A DNA stretch of 64,000 nucleotides from BOG-908 sp965198855 (GCA_965198855.1 CBDAPZ010000001.1:3038001-3102000); one strand, 5' to 3'. Counted from the stretch's first letter, positions 1 to 12,987 are shown. The notes: generated by a model from the sequence alone, not told the origin. Translations and numbers: made by a program.

Positions 1-573
1 GGCAACGATGGCAGCCTCGAGATCGGGCAGTGCCCGGTCATATTGCTGGCGCATAATGAAGAGGCGTGCACGCGCGGACAGCGCAGGTATGGACCGCGGA
101 TCGGCTTGGATCGCGCGGCTCAGATCGGCGATGGCCTGATCGTCTTTGCCTTGCTTGTGGTAGATCATGGCGCGTGTCGCAATCGCTTCGCCCAGTTTCG
201 GGTTCAGCCGTATCGCCTGATCGAGATCGGCTAGCCCCTTGTCGGTGTTGCCCTGGCGGACATAGGCCACGCTGCGCTTGACCAGAATAATCGCGAAATC
301 CGGCTTGATCTTGAGCGCGTCGGTGAAATCCCGGATGGCGCGATCCTGCTGTCCTGCCCGCGAATACGCGATCCCGCGGTTCGCCAATAATGCTGCCAAT
401 GGCGCCCCTTGCACCTGTCCCGACTGGATCACGGCAGTGCACGCGCCGATCCTCGCGCCGAGATCGGGGCCATGACATTTCTTCTGCTGCTCATCCAGGC
501 TTTGCGCGGCAGCGCGCCCAACGAAAATCGACATCGCGGCTAGAGTGAGTCCCGCGATCAAGCAGCGCCGCAT
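1..573 (-). CDS. Secreted TPR-repeat protein, C-terminus cut by window edge
   Basis: Reading the minus strand from an ATG at 573 gives an open frame of 191 codons that runs off the window start. The first ~23 residues form a signal peptide (Met-Arg-Arg, a hydrophobic stretch, then an AxA-type site before Gln-Ser-Leu-Asp). The rest is tetratricopeptide repeats: units of about 34 residues with the pattern ANRGIAYSRAGQQDRAIRDF, then KRSVAYVRQGNTDKGLADLD and ATRAMIYHKQGKDDQAIADL. TPRs are protein-binding scaffolds, so a periplasmic or exported adaptor is likely; the partner is unknown. Two conserved Cys near residues 33 and 44 could form a disulphide. It is transcribed divergently from the AAA-protease fusion, with ~180 bp between them, so a functional link is possible but unproven. 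Confidence 0.75.
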   Translation of the reverse strand, partial: MRRCLIAGLTLAAMSIFVGRAAAQSLDEQQKKCHGPDLGARIGACTAVIQSGQVQGAPLAALLANRGIAYSRAGQQDRAIRDFTDALKIKPDFAIILVKRSVAYVRQGNTDKGLADLDQAIRLNPKLGEAIATRAMIYHKQGKDDQAIADLSRAIQADPRSIPALSARARLFIMRQQYDRALPDLEAAIVA

Positions 574-754
574 ACGAGTTATCCTATAGCTTCGAGGGAT
601 GGTTGCCGAGCGGCAACCGTATTTGTCAGCGAAGCAATCCCATGATCAAGTAGGCCGGCGAAATTCCGGGGCGTCACCGTTGCACTTTGATACCACCCTC
701 GCGCAGAGACACGTATGGCTAACGTCCCTCTGATGAAAGACCTTGGTTGCAGCA

Positions 755-3316
755 ATGGATAAAGTCGTTCGACTACTCCGAGGCTTGCTCGGACCCAGCC
801 CTTTGCTCAGCGTCTGCATGGTCGCGACGACTCTTCTCGCCATCCTCACCGCACTTAAAGTCACGCCGTCGATCCCACCTTTCCTGGGTACCCTCATTCT
901 TAGCCTGCTCGTCGCATCGGCCAATCTATACTGGGGGCTTAGCGTCGTTCGCCTTTGGCCGCGTGTGGTGGGCGGCGTCGACGGAAGCTGGCAGATGCGG
1001 CCGCGTTCGAAACTGCGCCTCGTGAACGGCGCAGCGGTCGGCATTCCTGCGCTCGACGAACTGAACCGGCTGACCGGACTGGAAACGGTCAAGACTGAAA
1101 TGACCATGCTGATCCAGCGATTACAGATCGAGTTGGCGCGGCAGGAGAAAGGCGCGCCGACCACGCCGATTTCGTTGCACATGGTTTTCACCGGACCGCC
1201 CGGCACCGGCAAGACGGCGGTTGCCAGGCTGTATGGGGCAGTTTTGCGCGATCTCGGTGTATTGGAGAAAGGCCATCTGATCGAAATGGACCGCGCCGGA
1301 TTGGTTGCCGGTTATATCGGTCAAACGGCTTTGAAGACAAAACAGAAGATTGTCGATGCCCTCGATGGCGTTCTCTTTATCGACGAGGCTTATGCGCTGG
1401 TCGACGAGGGCGGCATCGGCCAAAATTTCGGTCAGGAAGCCATCGACACCCTGCTGAAGGAAATGGAGGATAAACGCGATCGCCTGGTCGTCATTGTCGC
1501 CGGGTATTCGGACCCGATGCGGCGATTTCTCGCAAGCAATCCCGGCCTGCCCTCGCGTTTCACCAAGACGCTGCCGTTTGACAGCTACAAAGCCGCCGAG
1601 TTGGTGGCGATTGCCCGGTCGATGGCGCGGCAGGGCAAATTTCGCCTGTCCGAGGAGTCCGATGCGATCCTTCTCAACTACTTTGAACGGGCGCGGACGT
1701 CATCAAGTTTCGCCAATGCGCGCACCGCGCGCACGCTCGTTGAGCGCGCCCGCGAGGCGCAGGCCGCGCGAATAGCGCCGTTGATCGGGAACGATGACAT
1801 CGACCTTGATGAGCTGACACTTTCCGATATCCAGGCCGCGATCGCCACGAAAACCGCCTTCGTCGCCAACGGCACCAGCGCGCTCGACGAACTGCGTGGG
1901 ATGACCGGGCTCGACGCGGTCAAGGCCGAGATCGAGATGCTGGTCTCTCGGTTGAAGGTCGAAGCGGCGCGGCGCGAGCGCGGGCTGCCGGTCGCGTCGA
2001 TTTCCCTGCACATGGTCTTCGCCGGGCCGCCGGGCACCGGCAAGACCGTGGTGGCGCGACTCTATGGCGCCATCCTGCGCGATCTCGGCGTGCTGGAGAA
2101 AGGTCATTTGATCGAGACCGACAGGTCAGGGCTTGTTGCCGGCTATGTCGGACATACGGCGCTGAAGACGCGGCAGAAAATTGCCGATGCACAAGACGGT
2201 ATCCTGTTCATCGACGAAGCCTACGCGCTCACCGCGCAGAGTGGCGGAAGCCACGATTTCGGCCGGGAAGCCGTCGAGACCCTGCTGAAAGAAATGGAGG
2301 ATAAGAGGGACAGGTTTGTCGTCATCGTTGCGGGCTATCCAGATCCGATGCGCACATTCCTGGCCAGCAATCCCGGTTTACCCTCGCGCTTCACCAAAAC
2401 CGTCCCTTTCAAGAGCTATGAGGTAGATGACCTTGTCGCCATTACCCATGCGATAGCGCGACGCGATGGTTTGCGCGTATCTGCGCAAGCCGATCCGACC
2501 TTGAAAAGCTTTTTCGAGCGGGCGCGCTCTGCGCCGGATTTTGCAAATGCCCGCACGGCGCGGACCATTCTCGAACGCGCGCGCGAGGCACAGGCGGCAC
2601 GTATTGCGCCGCTGATGGGCGTGTCCGACGTCGATCTCGACGAACTGACCCTCGCCGATATCGAAGCCGCAACCAGCACAAGCAGGGATGCCCCGGCAGG
2701 ACAGAAGCAGCGTTCCACTGGCACCGGCTTCTTCGTCGGCGCCGATGGCTACGTAGTGACGAATGCGCATGTCATCGAGGGATGCGAGACTCCCAAAATC
2801 GTCTGCGGATCTACAGAGCCGGCCGACGCATATATCGTGGCGTGCGATGTCAGGAACGATCTGGCCTTGCTGAAAGTCGCCTTTTCCCACGATCATGTGG
2901 CGCGCTTGCGTCGCGGCGTGAAGGTCGGCGAAGAACTTGCGGCTTTCGGTTTCCCGCTCTTCGGCAGCTTATCCGCCAGCGGCAACTTCACGCTTGGAAA
3001 CGTGTCGGCGCTCATGGGAATGCAAAATGACAGCAGGCACATCCAGATCACCGCGCCTATACAGCCGGGCAATAGCGGCGGTCCGGTCGTCGATCGCGCA
3101 GGCAATCTGATTGGTGTCGCTGTCTCCGGTCTGTTAAAACACAACCGGGGCGCGGCCCAGAATATCGGTTTTGCAATCAACATGAATACTCTCATGACAT
3201 TCCTCAACGCGCACGATGTGCCCTATTTGACGGAAACGAGCGAAGACCCGCTTGGAAACGTCGAGCTCGCGGACAAGGTCCGCGCAATGTCCGTATTGGT
3301 CATTTGCGAGCAATGA
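755..3316 (+). CDS. Membrane-anchored tandem CbxX/CfqX-type AAA ATPase fused to trypsin-like serine protease
   Basis: About 853 residues. The N-terminus has two hydrophobic helices (about residues 15-35 and 43-63) forming a hairpin, which would leave the rest in the cytoplasm. Two similar AAA+ modules follow: Walker A GPPGTGKT near residues 147 and 425, Walker B LFIDEAYAL near 207 and 485, and SRFTKT sensor/arginine segments near 268 and 546. These are typical of the CbxX/CfqX (CbbX, SpoVK-like) AAA clade. The last ~190 residues are a trypsin/HtrA-like protease with a full triad: His in TNAHV (~670), Asp in RNDLALLKV (~699), Ser in PGNSGGP (~773). No PDZ domain is present. An ATP-driven, membrane-bound protease or remodeller is inferred; the substrate is unknown. 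The start is uncertain: an in-frame TTG at 743 is also possible and neither has a clear ribosome site. Confidence 0.85.
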   Translation: MDKVVRLLRGLLGPSPLLSVCMVATTLLAILTALKVTPSIPPFLGTLILSLLVASANLYWGLSVVRLWPRVVGGVDGSWQMRPRSKLRLVNGAAVGIPALDELNRLTGLETVKTEMTMLIQRLQIELARQEKGAPTTPISLHMVFTGPPGTGKTAVARLYGAVLRDLGVLEKGHLIEMDRAGLVAGYIGQTALKTKQKIVDALDGVLFIDEAYALVDEGGIGQNFGQEAIDTLLKEMEDKRDRLVVIVAGYSDPMRRFLASNPGLPSRFTKTLPFDSYKAAELVAIARSMARQGKFRLSEESDAILLNYFERARTSSSFANARTARTLVERAREAQAARIAPLIGNDDIDLDELTLSDIQAAIATKTAFVANGTSALDELRGMTGLDAVKAEIEMLVSRLKVEAARRERGLPVASISLHMVFAGPPGTGKTVVARLYGAILRDLGVLEKGHLIETDRSGLVAGYVGHTALKTRQKIADAQDGILFIDEAYALTAQSGGSHDFGREAVETLLKEMEDKRDRFVVIVAGYPDPMRTFLASNPGLPSRFTKTVPFKSYEVDDLVAITHAIARRDGLRVSAQADPTLKSFFERARSAPDFANARTARTILERAREAQAARIAPLMGVSDVDLDELTLADIEAATSTSRDAPAGQKQRSTGTGFFVGADGYVVTNAHVIEGCETPKIVCGSTEPADAYIVACDVRNDLALLKVAFSHDHVARLRRGVKVGEELAAFGFPLFGSLSASGNFTLGNVSALMGMQNDSRHIQITAPIQPGNSGGPVVDRAGNLIGVAVSGLLKHNRGAAQNIGFAINMNTLMTFLNAHDVPYLTETSEDPLGNVELADKVRAMSVLVICEQ

Positions 3317-3370
3317 CGCAGCCGTCATAACTTCGCATGACCATTTGGCTTTCCGGGATCGTCAAAAAAC

Positions 3371-3952
3371 ATGTTTGGAGATGAGCGGGCGCCCGCATCT
3401 CAATCGCAGACCCAAGGCCCGCCGGCGCGCGTGCCTGGCGCCTGGGCGGCGGCAATCATCGCCATCATTTCGGCGCTGATTACCGGCTATCTGGCGCGGC
3501 CCGATGGCAAAGCAGCAGATAGCACGGCTCCGCCGGGCAATAGCAGGCTGGCGGATGTCGGTCCCGACGAGATCGGGGCCGCGCTGGCGACGCTGGCCGT
3601 GTCGCCTGAGCAGGCGGCGCAGTTCCGTGCCCGGGAGGCCTGCCGGCGCAAGCTCGCCTGGGTCACCATCGCCGGCCAGCCGCATCAGCCAACCGGCCGT
3701 ATCAGGCTCCAATCGGGCAGATATATGTCGCCTGCCTTCGAGCTGACGGATGTACCGGTGCGCGTCGCATTGCCGTACCCCGCGCCCTATCCAACCGGCC
3801 ACGGCACGATTGCCGTGGTGGGAACGACTTCGGATGCCAATGTGGCGCTCACCCCACCTTGGCCGGTGGCGGCCCAGCAGGGATTCCAATCGCGTGAGGT
3901 GACGTGGACCCCCCTCGGCGCGTGCCCGGCTGCACATCGGACGACGGATTGA
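3371..3952 (+). CDS. Single-pass membrane protein of unknown function
   Basis: 193 residues with an ATG start. A short Pro/Gln-rich cytoplasmic tail (~22 residues) is followed by one transmembrane helix (AWAAAIIAIISALITGYLA, about residues 24-42). The remaining ~150 residues, presumably periplasmic, contain an alanine-rich helical part and a beta-rich Pro/Gly part with two cysteines. I recognise no family. Its stop codon overlaps the start of the next gene (TGATG at 3950-3954), so the two are probably translationally coupled. It follows the AAA-protease gene by 54 bp on the same strand, suggesting a three-gene unit in which this protein could be substrate, sensor or partner of the protease; that is inference from position only. 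Confidence 0.6.
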   Translation: MFGDERAPASQSQTQGPPARVPGAWAAAIIAIISALITGYLARPDGKAADSTAPPGNSRLADVGPDEIGAALATLAVSPEQAAQFRAREACRRKLAWVTIAGQPHQPTGRIRLQSGRYMSPAFELTDVPVRVALPYPAPYPTGHGTIAVVGTTSDANVALTPPWPVAAQQGFQSREVTWTPLGACPAAHRTTD

Positions 3953-4740
3953 TGCGGCTCGCGGCCAAACTTGCTTTTGTGCACCGTAATTTGTGGCAGC
4001 GCGACCATACCTATCGCTGGGCCGTATTGCTCGGCCCACCGCCGCTCATCGGCGCCGCCATGGCGGCACTTGTCCTGGCCGCGCTGCCAGCGACGTGGTT
4101 TGGCGCATCGACGACCCAGTCCGGCGGAGCGTCATGGGCGCACTGGACAAGATCGGTCCCGCAGGAGGGAGAGCCGTTCGCTGAGCCAACCTTGAAGCTG
4201 CCTCCTCGCGACGCAAGCGGCCACTATCAGGGCTTACAGGCCGGCTGGCGAAGCGATGTGCATCCGCTGTCGGTCGATGCGACTCGCGACGTCAATGTCA
4301 ACGGCTCGGTGCTGGCGAGCTTTACCCTCGATCAGCCAGATATCCCGCTGCAGCGTCTTGTGGATGCCGGACCACCGACGGGACTTTTCGTCGCCGATGC
4401 ACAAAGCTTCTTTGTCGTGTTGACGCCAGGCCTCTACAGCTTTTCGGTCAGGCTTGCACGTTCCGGGACGCAATCGGCCGATTGCGTCGTGCGCCTCAAT
4501 TCGACCCGGCATCGGATGGTACGTAACATCAACCTCAACACGGACGGTAACGCGGTGCTGACCTATACGGCGACACAGTTCCGTCTCGAACCCGGATTGT
4601 TCAAGCTCGGCGTAGGGGTAGGCTGCTGGCGCGGCGATCGGGAGTTAGGGGCTGGTGATCTCACGCTGACGGTTCGTAATCCCGGCGAAGCCACGCTGCG
4701 GCCTGCTGATGCGGACGAGCTAGTGAGGCCTGCCCAATGA
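3952..4740 (+). CDS. Membrane-anchored protein with periplasmic beta-rich domain, unknown function
   Basis: 262 residues, start chosen at the ATG that overlaps the upstream stop codon. A basic N-terminus of ~25 residues precedes one transmembrane helix (about residues 27-48), followed by a long exported part rich in beta-type segments, for example SFTLDQPDI-like and LYSFSVRL-like stretches that resemble carbohydrate-binding or PPC-like beta sandwiches. Three cysteines are visible in the exported part. The layout (short cytoplasmic tail, one helix, beta domain) is the same as in the preceding gene, so both may work as a membrane pair. Function unknown. Confidence 0.6.
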   Translation: MRLAAKLAFVHRNLWQRDHTYRWAVLLGPPPLIGAAMAALVLAALPATWFGASTTQSGGASWAHWTRSVPQEGEPFAEPTLKLPPRDASGHYQGLQAGWRSDVHPLSVDATRDVNVNGSVLASFTLDQPDIPLQRLVDAGPPTGLFVADAQSFFVVLTPGLYSFSVRLARSGTQSADCVVRLNSTRHRMVRNINLNTDGNAVLTYTATQFRLEPGLFKLGVGVGCWRGDRELGAGDLTLTVRNPGEATLRPADADELVRPAQ

Positions 4741-4926
4741 GTTTTGCTTAAATTCCGTTCCGGCTTCAACCTGGTCTTACGCCACAAGGATGGACGCGTT
4801 TACGCCCTCTGCACCGGCGTCAGGTGAGCAAGACCGGTTTAACATTGTAGGATATTTGGCTTGCTCCGCCCCTTCCTGGCACTTGGGCGATCTGTCCGGC
4901 ATATTGGGTTTTGCTGCGGACGCAGG

Positions 4927-4962
4927 AAAGCCCGGCGCTCCTGTTGAGGAGGCCGGGCTTTT
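4927..4962 (-). terminator. Probable terminator of the rRNA operon
   Basis: A perfect 10-bp stem (AAAGCCCGGC pairing with GCCGGGCTTT) extended by an inner CTCC/GGAG stem encloses a six-base loop. It lies 27 bp beyond the 3' end of the initiator tRNA gene, where the minus-strand rRNA transcript should stop. The T run after the stem on the minus strand is short (TTT). The stem also has a T run on the plus strand, so it may act in both directions. The surrounding 4741-4988 stretch shows no other feature. Confidence 0.7.
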
Positions 4963-4988
4963 GCTGATCGCTTTTGCGCGAGCGGATT

Positions 4989-5065
<77 letters not shown>

Positions 5066-5086
5066 GTGGTGAAGAGTGCTTTGGAA

Positions 5087-5203
5087 GACCTGGCGGCGAC
5101 CGACTTTCCCACGTCTTGAGACGTAGTATCATAGGCGCTGGGGGTTTTCACGGCCGAGTTCGGGATGGGATCGGGTGCAGGCTCCCCGCAATGGCCACCA
5201 GGT
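5087..5203 (-). rRNA. rrf: 5S ribosomal RNA
   Basis: The minus strand carries the 5S core, including CCCGATCCCATCCCGAACTC and the closing stem CCTGGTGGC with GCCAGG at the other end. Ends are set from this stem and are accurate to a few bases. Confidence 0.92.
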
Positions 5204-5344
5204 CGTCCAAGGCACTCTCGGTAAAGATCGAGATCCTAAGACTGGAAGGCAGGTTCTGGTATTTTGCGAAGTGGTGAGCTGAGCGGGTATTGCGTGTCTT
5301 GCTTCTATGCATGGTGCGCCTTCAATCCGAGGATTGAAGACTGT

Positions 5345-8088
<2,744 letters not shown>

Positions 8089-8536
8089 AGACGTCAAGGA
8101 TTATTCATCCTCAACACCATGCACAGAAGCAAAACACGCAGTGCAGATTGTTGCAGGCTAGGGACCCACACAACCCTCTGTGTTCTGTAACTATGCTAAG
8201 CAAAATCACTGAATATCGCTCAGCTTTTTACTTCGCGTCTCTGACCGTATGCTGCGATCTTGGTGTTCTACACTTGCGCATAGATACATCCAGGTCAGAC
8301 GAACTGACCGCAGCACGCCCAGAGACGTACCAGAACCTGATTTACAGTTTTAAAGACCAACAACAATCCATCATCGTCACACAGTGTATCGTGCTTCCAT
8401 GAAGGATCGCAGAACGGACAGATGCGGCCCAACCCACGCTTTCGGGGTCAGGGGCACATGCCCGAACACAAACACTTCTCCGTAGATATTCGACCAGGCC
8501 AGGCTCTCGCCCGATGCCTCAAACACCAAAGGTCAT
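8089..8536 (-). other. Internal transcribed spacer between 23S and tRNA-Ala
   Basis: About 450 bp of rRNA operon spacer of lower G+C than the flanking RNAs. It should contain the processing stems that bracket 23S rRNA, but I could not place them with confidence. No coding potential is supported here. Confidence 0.7.
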
Positions 8537-8612
8537 TGGTGGAGACTATCGGGATCGAACCGATGACCCCCTGCTTGCAAAGCAGGTGCTCTCCCAGCTG
8601 AGCTAAGCCCCC
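8537..8612 (-). tRNA. tRNA-Ala (UGC)
   Basis: A 76-nt cloverleaf on the minus strand with encoded CCA. It begins GGGGGCTTAGCTCAGCTGGG, has anticodon TGC within CTTTGCAAG, and a T-arm with GGTTCGATCC. It is one of the two spacer tRNAs normal for alphaproteobacterial rRNA operons. Confidence 0.96.
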
Positions 8613-8629
8613 AAGGGATGTTGTCCAAG

Positions 8630-8658
8630 TGAGACAGAGACAGTTGAGACAGAGACAG
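8630..8658 (-). repeat. Tandem 15-bp repeat in rRNA spacer
   Basis: Two copies of TGAGACAGAGACAG lie head to tail, 15 bp apart, filling the gap between tRNA-Ala and tRNA-Ile. Within each copy GAGACA is itself partly repeated. This looks like a slippage-prone simple repeat and could differ in copy number between rRNA operons of the same genome. Confidence 0.8.
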
Positions 8659-8735
<77 letters not shown>

Positions 8736-8997
8736 ACATTCAGCCTGTCACTCACGCGACATAACCGAAAGGACGGTCGATTGCCAGTTCTCCCGTCAAC
8801 CTGACGCAAAGCGTCACGGACAAAAGAACTGTTCTACGGGGAAGGGATACGTTGACGGCGCCCGATGAAAACGCCTTGCCGAATGTTTGCAATCCAGAGG
8901 CGAGTCCGCCTTCGACATCCGTCGAAGGACTTTTTGGAGTTCGCCAAGGTTCCGTCGTGAGATTGCTCTCAAGCCGGGCCCATCAGCAAACATCCTT

Positions 8998-10487
<1,490 letters not shown>

Positions 10488-10928
10488 ATCTGCTGATCTC
10501 GCGACCAACTTCAGAACAGACCCCAGTCCCATCGATCATCCCATCCACGCGAGGGGCGCAGATAAAGACAACCATTTTACGCTCTTACGTTTGCGTAGTA
10601 CGAAATACGCGGCTCGCAATCCTGTAAAACAGCCTCATCGATGAACTCAGGAGCAAACCCCCAAATTACAGCATCGATCAAAACCGCTTTCATCGCACCA
10701 CTGCCGAAACAGTGTTGCCATGGGACGCCGCCAGCGTATCCCTTCCTCTCCGATTCACAACTCAAAGAACAAACCAAACCGGTCAGCTTCGATCCCCCTC
10801 TCGGAAAATCACAGCCTACCGTCCAGCCTAGCTTCTCAAGACACCCCAGGAAAAACCCGGGAGAAGAAACCTACTCACCTAACCAAAGCACCGCAAGAAC
10901 TTTTTGCAGCACCACGTCGGTGAGGCGC
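10488..10928 (-). other. rRNA operon leader
   Basis: About 440 bp between the putative rRNA promoter and mature 16S. It contains the boxA-like site listed separately. Open frames in it, including the upstream extension of the sufE frame, are not supported as coding. Confidence 0.6.
10760..10771 (-). promoter_or_regulatory. boxA-like antitermination site in rRNA leader
   Basis: The minus strand reads TGTTCTTTGAGT, followed by TGTGAATC. This resembles the boxA element (TGCTCTTTAACA in E. coli), which binds NusB/NusE and lets RNA polymerase read through the rRNA operon. It lies between the promoter and 16S, as expected. Confidence 0.55.
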
Positions 10929-10957
10929 TATCTAGGCCCCAACCACACACGTGTCAA
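10929..10957 (-). promoter_or_regulatory. Sigma-70 type promoter of the rRNA operon
   Basis: On the minus strand a consensus -35 TTGACA (10957-10952) is separated by exactly 17 bp from a -10 TAGATA (10934-10929). It is followed by a GC-rich discriminator (GCGCC), a feature of stringently controlled rRNA promoters. The start of transcription should be near 10922, about 435 nt upstream of 16S. It faces away from sufE, whose own promoter must lie in the remaining ~80 bp. Confidence 0.75.
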
Positions 10958-11036
10958 CTCAATGACAACCACGTTCCACGGCCGCGACGATCATCGTGCA
11001 TTGACGCCTCTGGCCGCCAACCGCACATCCTGCAAC

Positions 11037-11474
11037 ATGACAGAACCCTTCGTGAACCCCCAGGAAGACACGGCACAAAGCGCTATCAACGAGATACGCG
11101 ACGAGCTCGACGTGTTCGATGACTGGATGGACAGATACCAGTTCATCATCGAGCTGGGACGCACGCTGCCGCCCTTTCCGCCCGAATGGATGAACGATCA
11201 GCACCGCGTGCCGGGATGCCAGAGCCAGGTATGGATGCAGGCCCAGATGGAAAATGGCAGGCTCTTTTTGGCCGGCGCATCTGACGCCGCCATCGTCTCT
11301 GGTCTGGTCGCCCTGCTGTTGCGCGTCTATTCCGGGCGGACGCCGTCGGAAATCGCCGATACCGACCCCGTCTTCCTCACCGAACTAGGGCTGATAGCGG
11401 CGCTCTCAAGCAACCGCGGGAACGGAGTCGCCGCCATGGCTGCAGCCATACGGAAAGCAGCAGCCGCTCAGTAA
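11037..11474 (+). CDS. sufE: SufE family cysteine desulfuration protein
   Basis: 145 residues from the ATG at 11037, the usual length for SufE. The family accepts persulfide sulfur from the cysteine desulfurase SufS and passes it to the SufBCD scaffold for Fe-S cluster assembly in the cytoplasm. The catalytic Cys is in the VPGCQSQVW motif (about residue 61), and the N-terminal segment DWMDRYQFIIELGRTLPPFP is typical. In-frame ATG at 10962 would add 25 residues with no SufE similarity, so the shorter form is chosen; no strong ribosome site marks either. It stands alone, convergent with otsA; no other suf genes are in the window. Confidence 0.92.
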   Translation: MTEPFVNPQEDTAQSAINEIRDELDVFDDWMDRYQFIIELGRTLPPFPPEWMNDQHRVPGCQSQVWMQAQMENGRLFLAGASDAAIVSGLVALLLRVYSGRTPSEIADTDPVFLTELGLIAALSSNRGNGVAAMAAAIRKAAAAQ

Positions 11475-11494
11475 CCGCGGCGCTGCACGCGGTT
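11473..11494. terminator. Bidirectional terminator between sufE and otsA
   Basis: A hairpin AACCGCG-loop-CGCGGTT spans exactly the 19-bp gap between the two convergent genes; its arms include the last bases of both TAA stop codons. T bases follow on the plus strand (GGTTTAGTT). The position suggests that it ends both transcripts. Confidence 0.6.
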
Positions 11495-12987
11495 TAGTTC
11501 AGCCGCGCTGGCGGCCTGCCAGTATCGGGTGCCACGATCGGCATGCCGCCCAAGCCAGACACGACCGACGGCCCGCCGCCAACGGCTTTGGGCACGTTGT
11601 AGCTGGCCCTCATCAAGGCAGAGAGAAAGCTGCGGCCCCAATGGGACGGGGTGACATCCGCGATCGCACGCCAAGCCGCACGCCAGCGGTCCTGGCGTTC
11701 GGCCAAGCCCATAGAGAGCGCCCGCTCTAGAGCGTCCGCTATTTCATCTGGATCGTGCGGATTGACCAGGAGAGAGGAGTCGAGTTGACGAGCCGCGCCG
11801 GCGAATTTGCTGAGGATGAGGACGCCGGGGTTCTGCGGATCCTGCGCGGCGATATATTCCTTAGCGACGAGGTTCATGCCGTCGCGCAAAGGCGTGATCA
11901 GACCGACACATGCCTCGCGCATATAGCCGGCAATGGTGTCACGAGGAACGGCGCGTGAAATGACGCGCAACGGCGTCCAATCGGGTTCACCCCATTCGCT
12001 GTTGATCGCGCCCGAGTCGGAATCCAGCGCAATTCGAAGATCCTGGTAGGCGGAGACATCCTTGCGGGATTCGGCCGCGATCTGGAGAAGGGTCGCCCTG
12101 CGGCGCCAATCGGGCCGTGTTTCCAGGAAGCGGCGATAGCCAGCCAGGCGCTGGAGAAGACCCTTGGTCGGGTCCAGGCGGTCGATCCCGAGCACCAGAC
12201 GCTGACCCGCGAGGCTTCGTCGCAGCCTCTCCGTGTGGATGGACCGCCACGAAGCTTCGGCAACGGCCGCAAACTCATGCGCGTCGATCTCGGCCGGGAA
12301 CACGCCGAGCCTTATGCGACGGCCGGCAAACTGCAGGCCGCCTGGCGACAATCGGATCGCACCTGCCAATGTCACGGCGGCGGTGGCAAAATTCTCGACG
12401 TCATTCTGCGTCTGGAAGCCCAGCAGATCGCACGAAAGAAGATCACGCACGAGCTTTCCCAATTCCGGCACGCTGCGGAGCAGATCGGTCGCGGGGAAAG
12501 GGACGTGCAGAAAGAAGCCGATGGGAGCGTTGATCCCATGGGCCCGTAGCAAAGCAGGCATGGCCATCAGGTGGTAGTCGTGCACCCATATGAGATCGTT
12601 GGGTTTCAGGAGGGGGATCAGCGCATCGGTGAAGCGGGCGTTGGTCTCGCGATAGACGACCGCGTTGCGGCGGTCGAAGCACACATGCTCGGGCATCGAG
12701 TGTAGGAGAGGCCAGATTGTGGCGTTTGAGAAGGCATTGTAGTAGCGGTCGTGCTCGTCCGGCGTAAGATCGATGGTCGCGAAGCACATTTTGCCAGCGC
12801 CATTTAGGTCAACGGTTTTGGTAGTCGCCGCGCGCTGCGGCTCAGCACTGACATTGCCGGACCAGCCGAACCACAGACCACCGCGATGGGTCATCAAACC
12901 ATCCAACGCCACCGCAAGTCCACCGGGTTTGACAGCCCCCTCGCAGGGCACCTGCACCCGGTTGGATACAACGACGATGCGGTTCAT
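11494..12987 (-). CDS. otsA: Alpha,alpha-trehalose-phosphate synthase (GT20)
   Basis: 497 residues. OtsA transfers glucose from UDP-glucose to glucose-6-phosphate, giving trehalose-6-phosphate in the cytoplasm. Visible family marks are the N-terminal VVVSNRV, the loop RGGLWFGWSG, VHDYHLMAMPALLR, the FFLHVPFP segment, LDPTKGL, and the donor-binding PLRDGMNLVAKEY. The start is the ATG overlapping the treY stop codon (TGATG), so the gene is translationally coupled as the last gene of the cluster. No OtsB phosphatase is present in the cluster or window, so trehalose-6-phosphate must be dephosphorylated by an enzyme encoded elsewhere, or serve as a signal or other intermediate. Confidence 0.93.
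   Translation of the reverse strand: MNRIVVVSNRVQVPCEGAVKPGGLAVALDGLMTHRGGLWFGWSGNVSAEPQRAATTKTVDLNGAGKMCFATIDLTPDEHDRYYNAFSNATIWPLLHSMPEHVCFDRRNAVVYRETNARFTDALIPLLKPNDLIWVHDYHLMAMPALLRAHGINAPIGFFLHVPFPATDLLRSVPELGKLVRDLLSCDLLGFQTQNDVENFATAAVTLAGAIRLSPGGLQFAGRRIRLGVFPAEIDAHEFAAVAEASWRSIHTERLRRSLAGQRLVLGIDRLDPTKGLLQRLAGYRRFLETRPDWRRRATLLQIAAESRKDVSAYQDLRIALDSDSGAINSEWGEPDWTPLRVISRAVPRDTIAGYMREACVGLITPLRDGMNLVAKEYIAAQDPQNPGVLILSKFAGAARQLDSSLLVNPHDPDEIADALERALSMGLAERQDRWRAAWRAIADVTPSHWGRSFLSALMRASYNVPKAVGGGPSVVSGLGGMPIVAPDTGRPPARLN

Noticed and set aside
3313..3328. Small hairpin ATGACG-CGTCAT after the AAA-protease gene as terminator
   Set aside because: Six-bp stem with no T run; too weak, and the next two genes appear to belong to the same unit.
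8630..8658. Short CRISPR-like array
   Set aside because: Only two abutting 15-bp units with no spacers; a simple tandem repeat. No CRISPR or cas gene was found anywhere in the window.
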